Shown: positions 35,820 through 45,342, numbered from the stretch's first letter. The stretch: DNA of 64,000 bases from Rhizobium sophoriradicis (GCF_003939025.1 NZ_RQIH01000007.1:248001-312000), one strand, 5' to 3'. The notes: generated by a model not told the origin, from the sequence alone. Numbers and translations are program-made.

Positions 35820-36214
35820 CAAAGAAGTTCCATTCCAGGTATCGTTTTTGCAGCTTGGGCGTCAAATGTCTTGGTTGTCACGCAACCGGCGTCACGGTTG
35901 CGAAGAGCGATGAAGACATCCGCAAATTCGGCATTTGTTCGCACCATGATTCCGAGCGCCTCCTCGACCACTCTTTCATCTTCAAGGATCAGATCCGCTG
36001 AGTCCAACAAATCCGAAATTGCCTCCACGATCTGTTCCCTCTTCAGCCTGATCCGTTGCCGCAGGAACCACGTGCATTCCATCAGCGTGATGCAGCTAAT
36101 ATAGCCAGGTGCGGTATCGGAGAGGTTCTCAAACAGTGCTGTGACTTTTTCTGTCTGGGCGGCATCATCCTTCAGGAGGAAGCGCAGCAGGATATTGGTG
36201 TCGAGGCCAATCAT
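35819..36214 (-). CDS. vapC: VapC-type PIN-domain toxin, module 1
   Basis: This 131-residue protein starts [20 protein letters not shown], with the first catalytic Asp (D5) of the PIN domain. Further acids occur in [10 protein letters not shown] near residue 80 and [17 protein letters not shown] near 100. PIN toxins cut specific RNAs. The gene overlaps the antitoxin stop (ATGA) and shares one base with the ruvB start codon (TGATG). It is inserted between ruvA and ruvB, which is unusual. The antitoxin is the AbrB-like gene upstream. Confidence 0.9.
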   Translation of the reverse strand: MIGLDTNILLRFLLKDDAAQTEKVTALFENLSDTAPGYISCITLMECTWFLRQRIRLKREQIVEAISDLLDSADLILEDERVVEEALGIMVRTNAEFADVFIALRNRDAGCVTTKTFDAQAAKTIPGMELL

Positions 36215-36471
36215 CCTGCACTATTCACATGAGCGGCGATGGCTTCTCCGATAGCCTCGTCCATTTCCTTCAATGTGATCGCCCGCCGTTTCGGATCGTG
36301 AAATTTGCCGGCAAGGTCAATGGCGCGCTTGTTCTTGGCCTTCATGATGATTTCGCCATCGCGATTGATGTAGCGGATCCTGTCACCAGACTTCAGATTG
36401 AGCAATTCACGAACTTCCGCCGGAATTGTTGTCTGGCCCTTCGATGTCATTGTACCGTAGTAGATATTCAT
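36211..36471 (-). CDS. vapB: VapB/AbrB-type antitoxin, module 1
   Basis: This 86-residue protein contains MTSKGQTTIPAEVRELLNLK, the AbrB/MazE swapped-hairpin DNA-binding motif, followed by RIRYINRDGEIIMKAKNK. A C-terminal acidic tail, ending [15 protein letters not shown], would mask the toxin. The start at 36471 has AGGAG seven bases upstream. An inverted repeat at the RBS (36478-36504) is a likely self-control site. Its stop overlaps the vapC start, giving coupled production. It follows ruvA. Confidence 0.88.
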   Translation of the reverse strand: MNIYYGTMTSKGQTTIPAEVRELLNLKSGDRIRYINRDGEIIMKAKNKRAIDLAGKFHDPKRRAITLKEMDEAIGEAIAAHVNSAG

Positions 36472-36477
36472 TCGGAT

Positions 36478-36504
36478 CTCCTTACCATTCAAGTTTAGTA
36501 AGGA
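36478..36504. promoter_or_regulatory. Inverted repeat at the vapBC module 1 start
   Basis: TCCTTAC (36478-36484) and GTAAGGA (36498-36504) are 7-base inverted arms 13 bases apart. They overlap the RBS of vapB. Binding of the VapBC complex here could repress translation or a promoter within the ruv operon. Confidence 0.4.
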
Positions 36505-36525
36505 ATTGCGATATATTCAAGGAAG

Positions 36526-37140
36526 TCACCGCGCCAGTTCCTTCAATCCCAGCCTGATCAGCTTGGCGCTGTCTGCACCTTCGCCGGCCGTCTTCATCGC
36601 CGCAGCAACGGCATTTGCCGCCTGGTCTCTGCTGTAGCCGAGGTTGGTCAGCGCGGAAACCGCGTCGGCCACGGGTGCGGCGGCGACGCCTTCGCCGAGT
36701 TCCTGTTTGAGGGCGATATTGATCGCTTCCCCGGCGAAGGCGGGAGCCCGGTTCTTGAGTTCGGTGACGAGGCGCATCGCCACTTTCGGGCCGACGCCCG
36801 GCGCGCGGGAAACGGCGGCGCGGTCCTGCAGGGCGATCGCATTGGCGAGTTCGCCCGGCGTCAAGGTCGAGAGCACGGCAAGCGCCACCTTGGCGCCGAC
36901 CCCCTGGACGCTTTGGAGCAGGTTGAACCATTCCCGCTCCAATGCGGTCGTGAAGCCGAAGAGCTTCAACTGGTCCTCGCGCACATAGGTCTCGATGAAC
37001 AGCACGCAGGCCTCGCCGGCCGAGCCGAGCTTGGATAGCGTGCGGGCGGAGCAGTAAGCGACGTAGCAGACGCCGTGCACATCGACGAGCACATAATCTT
37101 CGCCGATCTCGTCTATTGTGCCTTTCAGCTTGCCGATCAT
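36526..37140 (-). CDS. ruvA: Holliday junction protein RuvA
   Basis: This 204-residue protein begins [20 protein letters not shown], with the N-terminal OB-like domain. Two helix-hairpin-helix motifs follow ([18 protein letters not shown] and [20 protein letters not shown]), then a C-terminal domain that contacts RuvB. RuvA recognises Holliday junctions and loads RuvB. The start at 37140 is chosen because the upstream frame adds 26 unrelated residues. It is separated from ruvC by the second VapBC module (13 bases from vapC2) and from ruvB by the first. Confidence 0.97.
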   Translation of the reverse strand: MIGKLKGTIDEIGEDYVLVDVHGVCYVAYCSARTLSKLGSAGEACVLFIETYVREDQLKLFGFTTALEREWFNLLQSVQGVGAKVALAVLSTLTPGELANAIALQDRAAVSRAPGVGPKVAMRLVTELKNRAPAFAGEAINIALKQELGEGVAAAPVADAVSALTNLGYSRDQAANAVAAAMKTAGEGADSAKLIRLGLKELAR

Positions 37141-37153
37141 GGGGCGCGGTCTC

Positions 37154-37570
37154 TCAAGAGTGCGTTTCGGGGGAAATAATGTCCAAATCAGGGAAATAGG
37201 AACGGTAGCGCGCACCATCGCGCGTCAGCAGGCGGTGCGATCGAACCAGGGCATGCGCGCCGATGAAAAAATCGGGCAGCGTGCGCTCTCGCAGGCCGCC
37301 GCTCCGCCGATATTGCGCATGGGCCATGCCCGCGCGGTAGGCGGCGGAAAACGGCAGCGCCTCCCGGATCAGATTTAATCGCGATAGGAGAAATACAAGC
37401 GTTTCCTCGCGCGGGCTCATGCTTGCCAGCTCCGCCCAGACCACGGGCGTCATGATGAACTGCGAATCCGGCCGCAATGTGCTCAAGGCCCGCGTGGACC
37501 ATTCCCTGAAAGGATTGTCCGGGCCGAAGATATCGATGAAGATGTTGGTATCAATGAGGACCGAGGTCAT
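37154..37570 (-). CDS. vapC: VapC-type PIN-domain toxin, module 2
   Basis: This 138-residue protein starts [20 protein letters not shown], carrying the first PIN Asp (D7). A later [11 protein letters not shown] near residue 100 fits the third-acid region. It is a different PIN subtype from module 1: the two have no close similarity. The start lies inside the antitoxin gene (20-base overlap). It ends 13 bases before ruvA. Confidence 0.88.
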   Translation of the reverse strand: MTSVLIDTNIFIDIFGPDNPFREWSTRALSTLRPDSQFIMTPVVWAELASMSPREETLVFLLSRLNLIREALPFSAAYRAGMAHAQYRRSGGLRERTLPDFFIGAHALVRSHRLLTRDGARYRSYFPDLDIISPETHS

Positions 37571-37814
37571 CGCGTGGTCCCCTCAACCACTCCATGAACT
37601 CATCGGTCGTCATGCCGCCGGTGTCGAGAGTGCCGCTCATGCTGCCGAGCCAGGATTCAAAATCGTCCTGCGACGGCTCTGCGCGGCTGGTCAGAACGAC
37701 CAGGCGGGCACCCTTTTCATCGGCAATGAAATCCACCTCGGATCCCGGCCCGATCTTTAAACGGTCCCTGATATCTTTGGGAATTGTCACTTGGCCTTTT
37801 TCCGTCACGCGCAT
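37551..37814 (-). CDS. vapB: AbrB/SpoVT-type antitoxin, module 2
   Basis: This 87-residue protein opens MRVTEKGQVTIPKDIRDRLK, an AbrB/SpoVT DNA-binding motif, and continues with IGPGSEVDFIADEKGARLVV. The C-terminal half (SWLGSMSGTLDTGGMTTDEF) is the likely toxin-binding part. The gene begins immediately beside a perfect inverted repeat at 37816-37836. It overlaps the toxin start by 20 bases. It lies 54 bases after the ruvC stop, so it could be transcribed from its own promoter or with the ruv operon. Confidence 0.88.
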   Translation of the reverse strand: MRVTEKGQVTIPKDIRDRLKIGPGSEVDFIADEKGARLVVLTSRAEPSQDDFESWLGSMSGTLDTGGMTTDEFMEWLRGPRDDLGPH

Positions 37815-37815
37815 G

Positions 37816-37836
37816 GTAATACCTCTAAGGTATTAC
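37816..37836. promoter_or_regulatory. Operator of VapBC module 2
   Basis: GTAATACCT (37816-37824) and AGGTATTAC (37828-37836) are perfect 9-base inverted arms around a 3-base centre, immediately before the antitoxin start. This is the expected place for self-repression by a VapBC complex. The AT-rich sequence contrasts with the surrounding operon. Confidence 0.7.
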
Positions 37837-37868
37837 TTATCATCGAATGGGAACAAGTCAAGAACAGA

Positions 37869-38378
37869 TTAGCCGGCCAGTGCCTGCCGCATCCGATTGC
37901 TGCCGCGATTGTGCGCATGGCAGATGGCGATCGCCAGGGCGTCGGCGGCATCGTCGCCTTTGAATTCGACTTTCGGCATCAGGATCTTCAACATCATGTG
38001 AATCTGATGTTTTTCGCCGTGGCCGACGCCGATGACGGCCTTCTTGACGGCGTTCGGGGCGTATTCGGAGACTTGCATCCCGGCGCGCGCCGGCACCAAC
38101 ATGGCGATGCCGCGGGCCTGGCCGAGCTTCAGGGTTGCAACCGCGTCCTTATTGACGAAGGTCTGTTCGACGGCGGCCTCATCCGGCTTGTAAGCGTGCA
38201 CAACCTCCGCCAGGCCGTCATGCAGCTGGCAGAGGCGGGAGGCGAGGTCCATGTCTCCATCGGAGGTCACAGTTCCCGAGGCCACAAACCGCAGGGAATT
38301 GCCCAACGTGTCGATGATTCCCCAGCCGGTGCGGCGAAGTCCGGGATCGATGCCGACGATGCGAATCGTATTTTGCAT
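37869..38378 (-). CDS. ruvC: Holliday junction resolvase RuvC
   Basis: This 169-residue nuclease begins [20 protein letters not shown], with the first catalytic Asp (D11). Further acids lie in [14 protein letters not shown] near residue 65 and [15 protein letters not shown] near 142. RuvC cuts Holliday junctions made by RuvAB. It is the first gene of the ruv operon. A GAAC-N7-AAAC site lies 44-58 bases before the start, close to the alphaproteobacterial LexA box. Its operon partners follow after the inserted VapBC genes. Confidence 0.97.
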   Translation of the reverse strand: MQNTIRIVGIDPGLRRTGWGIIDTLGNSLRFVASGTVTSDGDMDLASRLCQLHDGLAEVVHAYKPDEAAVEQTFVNKDAVATLKLGQARGIAMLVPARAGMQVSEYAPNAVKKAVIGVGHGEKHQIHMMLKILMPKVEFKGDDAADALAIAICHAHNRGSNRMRQALAG

Positions 38379-38421
38379 GGTTCAACCTATAGCGACTGCG
38401 AAATAACTGCCATCGATATGT

Positions 38422-38436
38422 GAACAAAACAAAAAC
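38422..38436 (-). promoter_or_regulatory. Candidate LexA (SOS) box upstream of ruvC
   Basis: GAAC (38422-38425), seven bases, AAAC (38433-38436) matches the alphaproteobacterial box GAAC-N7-GAAC at all but one position. It lies 44-58 bases before the ruvC start, which suits repression of the ruv operon. The match is imperfect. Confidence 0.4.
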
Positions 38437-38620
38437 ACTCTCGGATTTAAGCCGCTCCATTTACCGCGAATTAAAACAGATGCTTGAATTCTAGTGTCAA
38501 ATACGAAGGGGGTCTCGTGTCGCAAAGAGATAAGCCCCCGATGTTCTGTTCAAAGATCGGTCGATCAGGCATGCGCTGCGTGCCCACGCCGGCAGGTGTG
38601 TCAGAGGGGGTTCGTCGTAC

Positions 38621-40936
38621 ATGGCTCAGAGATTTCAGTCCCTGTCCTTCAAGGTCATTGCCACATTCATTCTGCTGACGGTGCTGTCGATCGCGGTGAT
38701 CGACGTGCTTGCCTATTTCGCCAGCAGCCGGATCTCCGACGAACAGGCGCTGAAGGCCAAGGAAAGCGTGCTGATCTTTCGCGGCGACATGCTGCAGGAC
38801 CAGCTGATGCAGCTTGAGAACCAAGCGAACTCCATCGCGCGCATCGAAGCGCTGCAGATGTCGATCACCAGCCTGAAGAGCGGCTGGAAGACGATCGAGA
38901 AGACTTCGGGCAATGCCCGCGCCGAGCTGAAAAAGGTCTTTATCACGGACAATCCCAACCCGGCCGCCCGGCGCGAGAAGCTGATGAAGCCGGAAGGGCC
39001 GAGCGGCTTTTATTATTCGAACCACGAGAAGACGCAGAGCGAAGTCGCCCGCGACCTCGAGGATACTGCCTTCAGCGATCTCTTGATCACCGATCTCGAC
39101 GGTTCCGTGCTCTATTCCTACAAGAAGGAAGACGACTTCGCCGAAAACCTGAAGTCGGAGGCCTGGAAGGCAACCGGCGCCGGTATCGCCTTCGCCAAGG
39201 CGATCGAAAATACCGCCAAGGCGACCGATGACGCTGCGCCGACAGGTTTTTCCGGCCTTCGCGTCGATGCGGCCAGCGGCAAGCCGGCGATCTTCTATGC
39301 CGTGCCGATCGTCAAGCTCGGGGCGGCCAAGGGTATCATCCTCTTCAAGGTGCGTGACGACATCGTCACCAGCATCCTCGCCAAGGGCATCGTCCAGGGC
39401 AGCACGGCGCGGGCGGCGATCGTCTCCGCCGATGGCTCGGCTATCGGTCTCGATACCGGCGGCAAGCTTGTGACGCTCGATGCCACCCCTTTCACCTTCA
39501 TCAAGGGCGCGCTTGCCAGTTCCACGATGACGGTTGCCGATTTCGAGCGGCCAGATGGCGCGGCGCGCGCCTATGTCCGCGGCATCGACTATCGCGGCGA
39601 CCGCTTCCTCGTGGTCGAAAGCGTGCTTTTGAGCGAGCTCAATGCCGGCTCGATCGAGATCGCCACGCTGCTGACGATGATCGGCATCGGCGTGCTTGTC
39701 GTCATGGCGATCGCCACCGGCCTCGTCACGAATTTCCTGTTTTCGCCGCTTGCACGGCTTGCCGGCGTCACCCGCGATGTCGCCGATGGCAAGCTCGACA
39801 GCGAGATCGGCAGCCTGAACCGCAAGGATGAGATCGGCACGATGGCGAATGCGCTCGCCCGCTTCCGGCAGTCGCTGATCGAAAGCCGTGAACTGGAAGC
39901 CGCCAGCGAAGAGACGCGCCTTCAGGCCGAGCAGGACCGCCAGCAGAACCTTGCCGAGCGCGAGGCCGAGGCGAAGACGCTGCAGCAGGTGGTGGAGGCG
40001 ATCGATGAGGGCCTGCATCATCTGGCGAGCGGGGATCTCGCCTATCAGATCGAGCGGCGCTTCCCGAACGAGCTCGAAAGCCTGCGCATCAATTTCAACG
40101 AGGCGCTCGCGACGCTGAGCGAAACCATGACCGCCATCGGCGGTAACTCGATGGCGGTGCGGGCCAGCTCCGAGGAGATGCGTACCGGCGCCGACGAGCT
40201 TGCCGGGCGCACCGAGCGCCAGGCCGGCTCGATCACCGAGACGGCGAATGCAATCAGCGCCATCACCCAGTCCGTGCGCCGGCAGATCGAGCGGGCCGAA
40301 CAGGCCGAGCGCATCGCCCGCGACGCCAAGAAGGAGACCACCGGCTCCGGCCAGATCATGCGCGAGACGATCGCGGCGATGGAGGCGATCCAGACCTCCT
40401 CACGCCAGATCAACACGATCATCTCCGTCATCGACGACATCGCCTTTCAGACCAACCTTCTGGCACTGAATGCCGGTGTCGAGGCGGCCCGAGCCGGTGA
40501 ATCGGGCAAGGGTTTTGCTGTCGTCGCCATGGAAGTGCGCGAGCTCGCCCAGCGTTCGTCGAGCGCGGCCAAGGAGATCTCCAGCCTGCTGCAGAAATCG
40601 ACGCATGAGGTCGAAAGCGGCGTGTCGCTTGTGGAAAGGGCAGGGGTCGCGCTGACCGGCATCGGCGCGCATGTCGAGGCAATCAACGGTCAGATCCACG
40701 AGATCATGGGTGCGACCCGCGAGGAGGCCAACACACTGCGGGAGATCAACAGCGCCGTCGCCGAACTCGACGCGATGACGCAGCAGAATGCCTCGATGGT
40801 CGAGGAGACGACGGAAGCGATCCACCGGCTGGCGACGGAGGCCCTGGAAATGGATCGCCAGCTCGGCAATTTCACGCTGCCGCACGGCGATCATAGGCCG
40901 AGCGCCGAGGTGCATGTGCTGCGCCGTCACCGCTAG
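38621..40936 (+). CDS. Methyl-accepting chemotaxis protein
   Basis: This 771-residue receptor has an N-terminal helix (about 11-34) and a large periplasmic sensor region to about 345. A second helix spans about 350-372, followed by HAMP and a linker. The signalling tip has [20 protein letters not shown] near residue 609, the family signature. There is no C-terminal CheR-binding pentapeptide. The gene stands alone: no che or flagellar genes flank it. The sensor-domain ligand cannot be told. It is transcribed away from ruvC. Confidence 0.94.
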   Translation: MAQRFQSLSFKVIATFILLTVLSIAVIDVLAYFASSRISDEQALKAKESVLIFRGDMLQDQLMQLENQANSIARIEALQMSITSLKSGWKTIEKTSGNARAELKKVFITDNPNPAARREKLMKPEGPSGFYYSNHEKTQSEVARDLEDTAFSDLLITDLDGSVLYSYKKEDDFAENLKSEAWKATGAGIAFAKAIENTAKATDDAAPTGFSGLRVDAASGKPAIFYAVPIVKLGAAKGIILFKVRDDIVTSILAKGIVQGSTARAAIVSADGSAIGLDTGGKLVTLDATPFTFIKGALASSTMTVADFERPDGAARAYVRGIDYRGDRFLVVESVLLSELNAGSIEIATLLTMIGIGVLVVMAIATGLVTNFLFSPLARLAGVTRDVADGKLDSEIGSLNRKDEIGTMANALARFRQSLIESRELEAASEETRLQAEQDRQQNLAEREAEAKTLQQVVEAIDEGLHHLASGDLAYQIERRFPNELESLRINFNEALATLSETMTAIGGNSMAVRASSEEMRTGADELAGRTERQAGSITETANAISAITQSVRRQIERAEQAERIARDAKKETTGSGQIMRETIAAMEAIQTSSRQINTIISVIDDIAFQTNLLALNAGVEAARAGESGKGFAVVAMEVRELAQRSSSAAKEISSLLQKSTHEVESGVSLVERAGVALTGIGAHVEAINGQIHEIMGATREEANTLREINSAVAELDAMTQQNASMVEETTEAIHRLATEALEMDRQLGNFTLPHGDHRPSAEVHVLRRHR

Positions 40937-41060
40937 GCATTGCTTCCGGCATCCGGCCTGGGTCGCGTTCGCGCGGCCCTTTGTTTTGCCTGCATGGTTT
41001 GGAATGGTGCGGGTGCGAACCTACATAGGCTGCATCCTTCAACTGGCCGGCAGGTTTTCC

Positions 41061-42062
41061 ATGGTTCCCTTCTCCATCCTCGACCTTTCCCCCGTTGCCG
41101 AAGGCAGCACCGTGCGCCAGTCGCTCGAAAGCTCGGCGCGAATGGCCCGCAAGGCCGAGGAATTCGGTTACAAGCGCTTCTGGCTCGCCGAACATCACGG
41201 CATGCCTGGCATCGCCAGTGCGGCCACATCAGTCGTCATCGGTCATGTCGGGGCGGCGACGAAAAGCATTCGCATCGGCTCCGGCGGCGTCATGCTGCCC
41301 AATCATTCTCCGCTCGTCATCGCCGAGCAGTTCGGCACATTGGAGGCGCTCTTCCCCGGCCGCGTCGATCTCGGGCTCGGACGTGCGCCGGGGACGGATA
41401 TGCGCACGGCACAGGCGCTACGGCGCAACCTTGAGGCCGGCGCCAACAGCTTTCCGAACGACGTGGTCGAACTGCAGCAGCTGCTCGGCACGCCGGTCGA
41501 GAACCAGGCGATCCTCGCCGTTCCCGGCAATGGTTCACATGTTCCGATCTGGCTGCTCGGCTCCAGCCTCTACAGCGCTCAGCTTGCCGCCATGCTCGGG
41601 CTTCCCTACGCCTTCGCCTCGCATTTCGCGCCCTACATGCTGCTCGATGCGATCGCGATCTACCGCGATCGCTTCCAGCCCTCGGCAACGCTCGACAAGC
41701 CCTATGTGATGGTCGGCGTCATGGGCGCGGTGGCGGCGACGGACGAGGAGGCGCGCTATCATTTCACCTCCGCCGAGCAGCAGTTCGTCAACCTGCGCCG
41801 CAATGTCCGCGGCCCGTTCCCGCGGCCGGTGGCCGATATGGAGGCTTTCTGGTCGCCGATGGAGAAGATGAACGTCGAACACACGCTGCGTTATGCCGTG
41901 GTGGGATCACCGGGGACGGCGGAAGCGAAACTGACGGAATTCATTAAGGAAACCCAGGCCGACGAGGTGATCATCTCCATGCCGATCCATGATATCGAGG
42001 CGCGGCTGAGATCGGTGGAATTGTTTGCTGGCCTGGGAAACTTCATGCGGGTGGCTGCATAG
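41061..42062 (+). CDS. Luciferase-like monooxygenase (MsnO8-like)
   Basis: This 333-residue protein begins [20 protein letters not shown] and continues with [20 protein letters not shown], typical of the bacterial luciferase-like family. The middle part has the flavin-binding TIM-barrel pattern ([20 protein letters not shown]), and the MsnO8 phrase [10 protein letters not shown] follows. It would use reduced flavin and oxygen. The start at 41061 is used because the upstream frame is not homologous. The spacing to the chemoreceptor (124 bases) leaves room for its own promoter. Confidence 0.9.
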   Translation: MVPFSILDLSPVAEGSTVRQSLESSARMARKAEEFGYKRFWLAEHHGMPGIASAATSVVIGHVGAATKSIRIGSGGVMLPNHSPLVIAEQFGTLEALFPGRVDLGLGRAPGTDMRTAQALRRNLEAGANSFPNDVVELQQLLGTPVENQAILAVPGNGSHVPIWLLGSSLYSAQLAAMLGLPYAFASHFAPYMLLDAIAIYRDRFQPSATLDKPYVMVGVMGAVAATDEEARYHFTSAEQQFVNLRRNVRGPFPRPVADMEAFWSPMEKMNVEHTLRYAVVGSPGTAEAKLTEFIKETQADEVIISMPIHDIEARLRSVELFAGLGNFMRVAA

Positions 42063-42085
42063 ATCGCAACGCGCGGCTCGGCACA

Positions 42086-42111
42086 AAAAACCCGGCGTCG
42101 GCCGGGTTTTT
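42086..42111. terminator. Bidirectional terminator between the monooxygenase gene and yebC
   Basis: Arms AAAAACCCGGC and GCCGGGTTTTT pair over 11 bases around a 4-base loop. T runs follow on both strands, so it serves both convergent genes. Confidence 0.9.
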
Positions 42112-42132
42112 CATCGAAGATCGTTTGGAAAG

Positions 42133-42879
42133 TCAGGCCGAGAGCTTGGCCAGCACTTCTTCCGAGACCTCGAAGTTGGAATAGACGTTCTGCACGTCGT
42201 CGTCATCTTCCAGGCTGTCGATCAGCTTCATCAGCGACTGGGCTTTTTCTTCGTCCACCGGCACATTGTTCTGGGCGCGCCAGACCGCCTTGACGGTCTC
42301 GGCTTCGCCGAGGCTCGTTTCCAGCGCTTTCGCCACTTCGCCGAGGGCTTCGAAGGCGCAGGTGATGTAGTGGCCCTCTTCGTCGGTCTCTACGTCGTCG
42401 GCGCCGGCTTCGATCGCGGCTTCCATCACCTTGTCGGCGTCGCCGACGGAAAGCTTGTAGGTGATTTCGCCGACATGGTCGAAGGAGAAGGAAACGGAAC
42501 CGGTCTCGCCGAGAGCGCCGCCGGCCTTGGTGAAGATCGAGCGGACGTTGGAGGCGGTGCGGTTGCGATTGTCGGTCAGGGCTTCGACGATGATCGCCGT
42601 GCCGCCGGGACCGTAGCCCTCGTAGCGGACTTCGTCATAGTTTTCGCCGTCGGCGCCGGCTGCCTTCTTGATGGCGCGATCGATATTGTCCTTCGGCATG
42701 GACTGGGCCTTGGCGTTCTGGATCGCCAGGCGAAGACGGGCGTTCATAGACGGGTCGGGCAGGCCGGCCTTGGCGGCAACGGTGATTTCGCGCGCGAGCT
42801 TGGAGAACATTTTCGACCGCACGGCATCCTGACGGCCTTTGCGGTGCATGATGTTTTTAAACTGTGAATGGCCAGCCAT
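42133..42879 (-). CDS. YebC/PmpR-family protein
   Basis: This 248-residue protein begins [20 protein letters not shown] and includes [20 protein letters not shown], clear YebC/PmpR signatures. The family includes transcription regulators and ribosome-associated proteins that aid translation of difficult peptides. The start at 42879 is used because the longer frame adds five residues that are unlike the family. In many alphaproteobacteria yebC lies beside ruvC. Here the chemoreceptor and monooxygenase genes separate them. Confidence 0.95.
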   Translation of the reverse strand: MAGHSQFKNIMHRKGRQDAVRSKMFSKLAREITVAAKAGLPDPSMNARLRLAIQNAKAQSMPKDNIDRAIKKAAGADGENYDEVRYEGYGPGGTAIIVEALTDNRNRTASNVRSIFTKAGGALGETGSVSFSFDHVGEITYKLSVGDADKVMEAAIEAGADDVETDEEGHYITCAFEALGEVAKALETSLGEAETVKAVWRAQNNVPVDEEKAQSLMKLIDSLEDDDDVQNVYSNFEVSEEVLAKLSA

Positions 42880-43021
42880 GGCACCCCTGTTCACGTCTCA
42901 TTGTTCGGAATGGGGCGCCTTATAAGAGCGAAACGGCACCCGTTCAAGGGAAAAGCAGTTCGGAACAAAGGCGAAAGGATGACGTTTTCAATCGAACTCC
43001 ATCCAACGGAAAGGAACGGTC

Positions 43022-43525
43022 ATGGCAAGTCTCAGCGAGGCGCGGGAGCAACCGGCACGTCAGCTTTGGGATCAGGTCAACGGCGTTCATGCCGGCATGC
43101 TCGGAATTTCCGGACTGGATATGCACATGCAGCCGATGGCGCCGCATGCCGATCCCACCACCAACACGATCTGGTTCTACACCAAGACCGACGCCGATAT
43201 CGTGCGCGTGATCAAGCCCGGCAGCCGCGCGCATTTCTGCGTCATCGGCAAGGATCACGACTACCACGCCTGCCTCTCCGGCGTGATCGAGATACGCCCC
43301 GACCCTTCCAAAATCGAGGAATATTGGAGTTCGATGGTTGCGGCCTGGTATGACGGCGGCAAGAAAGATCCGAAACTCACTATGCTTTCCCTGCATGTCG
43401 ACGATGCCGACATCTGGGTTTCCACCGGCAGCACCCTGAAATTCGGGTGGGAGATCGCCAAGGCCAATCTTGACGACGACAAGATGCCCGACGTCGGCGT
43501 GAAACGTCACCTGCAATTTGCCTGA
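43022..43525 (+). CDS. Pyridoxamine 5'-phosphate oxidase-like (general stress protein 26 type)
   Basis: This 167-residue protein has the split-barrel flavin-binding fold of PNPOx-like proteins: NTIWFYTKTDADIVRVIKPG near residue 52 and SRAHFCVIGKDHDYHACLSG near 75. It lacks the full set of residues for true pyridoxamine phosphate oxidase, so it is likely a flavin- or heme-binding stress protein. The ATG at 43022 is used. It is convergent with the metallo-beta-lactamase-fold gene. Confidence 0.88.
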   Translation: MASLSEAREQPARQLWDQVNGVHAGMLGISGLDMHMQPMAPHADPTTNTIWFYTKTDADIVRVIKPGSRAHFCVIGKDHDYHACLSGVIEIRPDPSKIEEYWSSMVAAWYDGGKKDPKLTMLSLHVDDADIWVSTGSTLKFGWEIAKANLDDDKMPDVGVKRHLQFA

Positions 43526-43559
43526 TGCGCAAGGTTTGGCGGGACCCGCCGGACCTTTT

Positions 43560-44408
43560 TTACTGCACGCCTTTCATCACGTAGATCAGCGGCTTCTTCG
43601 GCAGCGTGCGGATGGAGACGGTGATGCTGTCATCAGGCGCATAAGCGACATCGAAGTCCTTGCCGAACATGGAGACGAAGGAATTGACCGGCGGACCGCG
43701 GCGGTGCATCGGCAGGATCAGCGACGAGCGCAGGCGCTTGATCACACGGCTCATGCTGTCGGCGCCCATGGTCAGGCCGCCGTCGACCGGCACCATGACG
43801 ACGTCGAGGCGGCCGATCTCGGTATAATGGGTATCCGTCAGTTCGTAATGCAGATGGCCGAGATGGCCGATGCAAAGGCCGGCAATTTCGAAGACGAAAA
43901 TCGAGTTTCCATTCTGCTGCGAGCCGCCGAGGCCATAGCTGAAGCGGATATCCGTGGTGACGTTGCGGATATGGGCGTCGCCGACCACAAGATCGATTTT
44001 GGCTGCCTCGCCGGGAACATCGCTCCACCCATGCAGCACATGCTTGATGCCCGGCTCAGGCGTCAAGGTGAAGTGGGTCGTATGCGCCTTGTTCATCGTG
44101 ACGACGTCCGGAAGCGTCGCCGGCCGGTACCAGCCGTTATAATCTGTCGCGATGATGATGCCGGCGGGAGTGTCGATCTCGAAGGTGGAGTGGCCGAGGA
44201 AGGTCAGTTTGACGTCCTCGCCCTCGGAGCCGGCCGGTACGACCGGCTGGGCGCCGGAAAAGCTGGCGAAGGTCGCCTTCGGGATGGTCTGCGCGATTGC
44301 CTGGCACTGGCTGACGGGCGGCCGCTGTTGCTGCGCCCTTGCTGCGGGACCCGACACGACAAGGGCGGCTATGCATGCGATCGCGAGAACAAGATGTTGC
44401 GGCTTCAT
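43560..44408 (-). CDS. Secreted metallo-beta-lactamase-fold hydrolase
   Basis: This 282-residue protein has a signal peptide (about 1-25, ending RAQQ) and a metal-dependent hydrolase phrase, TFLGHSTFEIDTPAGIIIAT, near residue 75. A second site includes GLCIGHLGHLHYEL near 180. It resembles the UPF0173/UlaG-like branch, in which a His cluster binds metals. It acts in the periplasm. The substrate is unknown. It stands apart from the YmdB gene by 109 bases. Confidence 0.85.
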   Translation of the reverse strand: MKPQHLVLAIACIAALVVSGPAARAQQQRPPVSQCQAIAQTIPKATFASFSGAQPVVPAGSEGEDVKLTFLGHSTFEIDTPAGIIIATDYNGWYRPATLPDVVTMNKAHTTHFTLTPEPGIKHVLHGWSDVPGEAAKIDLVVGDAHIRNVTTDIRFSYGLGGSQQNGNSIFVFEIAGLCIGHLGHLHYELTDTHYTEIGRLDVVMVPVDGGLTMGADSMSRVIKRLRSSLILPMHRRGPPVNSFVSMFGKDFDVAYAPDDSITVSIRTLPKKPLIYVMKGVQ

Positions 44409-44517
44409 GCCACCCCTCCGGCGCTTTCACGAGAAGGCCGGAGAATGCGGCAAGAGGTCGCAGCGGTCCAGACCGTGAATGCTCACAATCGTGTGTGGGG
44501 TCTGTGTCGAGGCAGCT

Positions 44518-45342
44518 TTACCGCCAGAACTCCGGTAGGGTCTCGGCCAGGCGCGGTCCGAGCCGGAGCGGCGCGATCTTTTCGGCCAGTCCGGTCGTGT
44601 CGGAAATCTCGACGCCGACGCCGCAGATCGTCGCCGGGCCGCTCGCCGCTTCCATGCGGCCCTTCGGCATCTTGGAGATGAAGCGGTTGAGCGGCTCCTC
44701 CTTGTCCATGCCGAGGGAGGAATCATAGTCGCCGCACATTCCGGCATCCGACATATAGGCCGTGCCGCCGTTCAGGATCTGTGCATCGGCGGTCGGCACA
44801 TGGGTATGGGTGCCGACGACGAAGCTGGCGCGGCTGTCGACGAAATGGCCGAAGCACTGCTTCTCGCTGGTCGCTTCGGCATGGAAATCGAAAATGATCG
44901 CATCGGCCTGCTCCTTCAGCGGGCAGGCGTCGAGGATCACCTCCGCCGATTTGAAGGGATCGTCGAGTTCCGGATGCATGAAGACCCGGCCCATGACATT
45001 GGCAACGAGCACGCGCGCCCCGTTCCTGGCATAGAAAAGACCGGAGCCGCGGCCCGGCGTGCCTTGGGGATAGTTGGCCGGCCGCAGAAACTGATCGTGG
45101 CGCCCGGCAAAGGCGACTGCTTCCTTCTGGTCCCAGACGTGATTGCCTGTCGTCACCACATCGGCGCCGGCATTGATCGTTTCCAGAAAGATGTCCTCGG
45201 TGATGCCGAAGCCGCCGGCGGCGTTCTCGCCGTTGACGACGACGAAATCGAGCCTGAGGTCGGAGATCAGGCCGGGAAGACGGTCCCAGACCGCCGTGCG
45301 TCCCGTCTTGCCGACCATGTCACCCAAAAAAAGCAGCCGCAT
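44518..45342 (-). CDS. ymdB: YmdB-family metallophosphoesterase
   Basis: This 274-residue enzyme begins MRLLFLGDMVGKTGRTAVWD and has NGENAAGGFGI near residue 40, TTGNHVWDQKEA near 64, DFHAEATSEKQ near 150 and GTHTHVPTADAQ near 178. These are the TIGR00282/YmdB metal motifs. YmdB of Bacillus acts on 2',3'- and 3',5'-cyclic nucleotides. The fthC gene ends three bases upstream on the same strand, so the two form an operon. Confidence 0.92.
   Translation of the reverse strand: MRLLFLGDMVGKTGRTAVWDRLPGLISDLRLDFVVVNGENAAGGFGITEDIFLETINAGADVVTTGNHVWDQKEAVAFAGRHDQFLRPANYPQGTPGRGSGLFYARNGARVLVANVMGRVFMHPELDDPFKSAEVILDACPLKEQADAIIFDFHAEATSEKQCFGHFVDSRASFVVGTHTHVPTADAQILNGGTAYMSDAGMCGDYDSSLGMDKEEPLNRFISKMPKGRMEAASGPATICGVGVEISDTTGLAEKIAPLRLGPRLAETLPEFWR

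Noticed and set aside
34779..38378. Integrative element carrying the TA modules
   Set aside because: No integrase, transposase, att-like repeat or tRNA; only the TA genes themselves are inserted.
38471..40021. 516-residue minus-strand ORF
   Set aside because: It is antisense to the chemoreceptor gene and has no recognisable domain.
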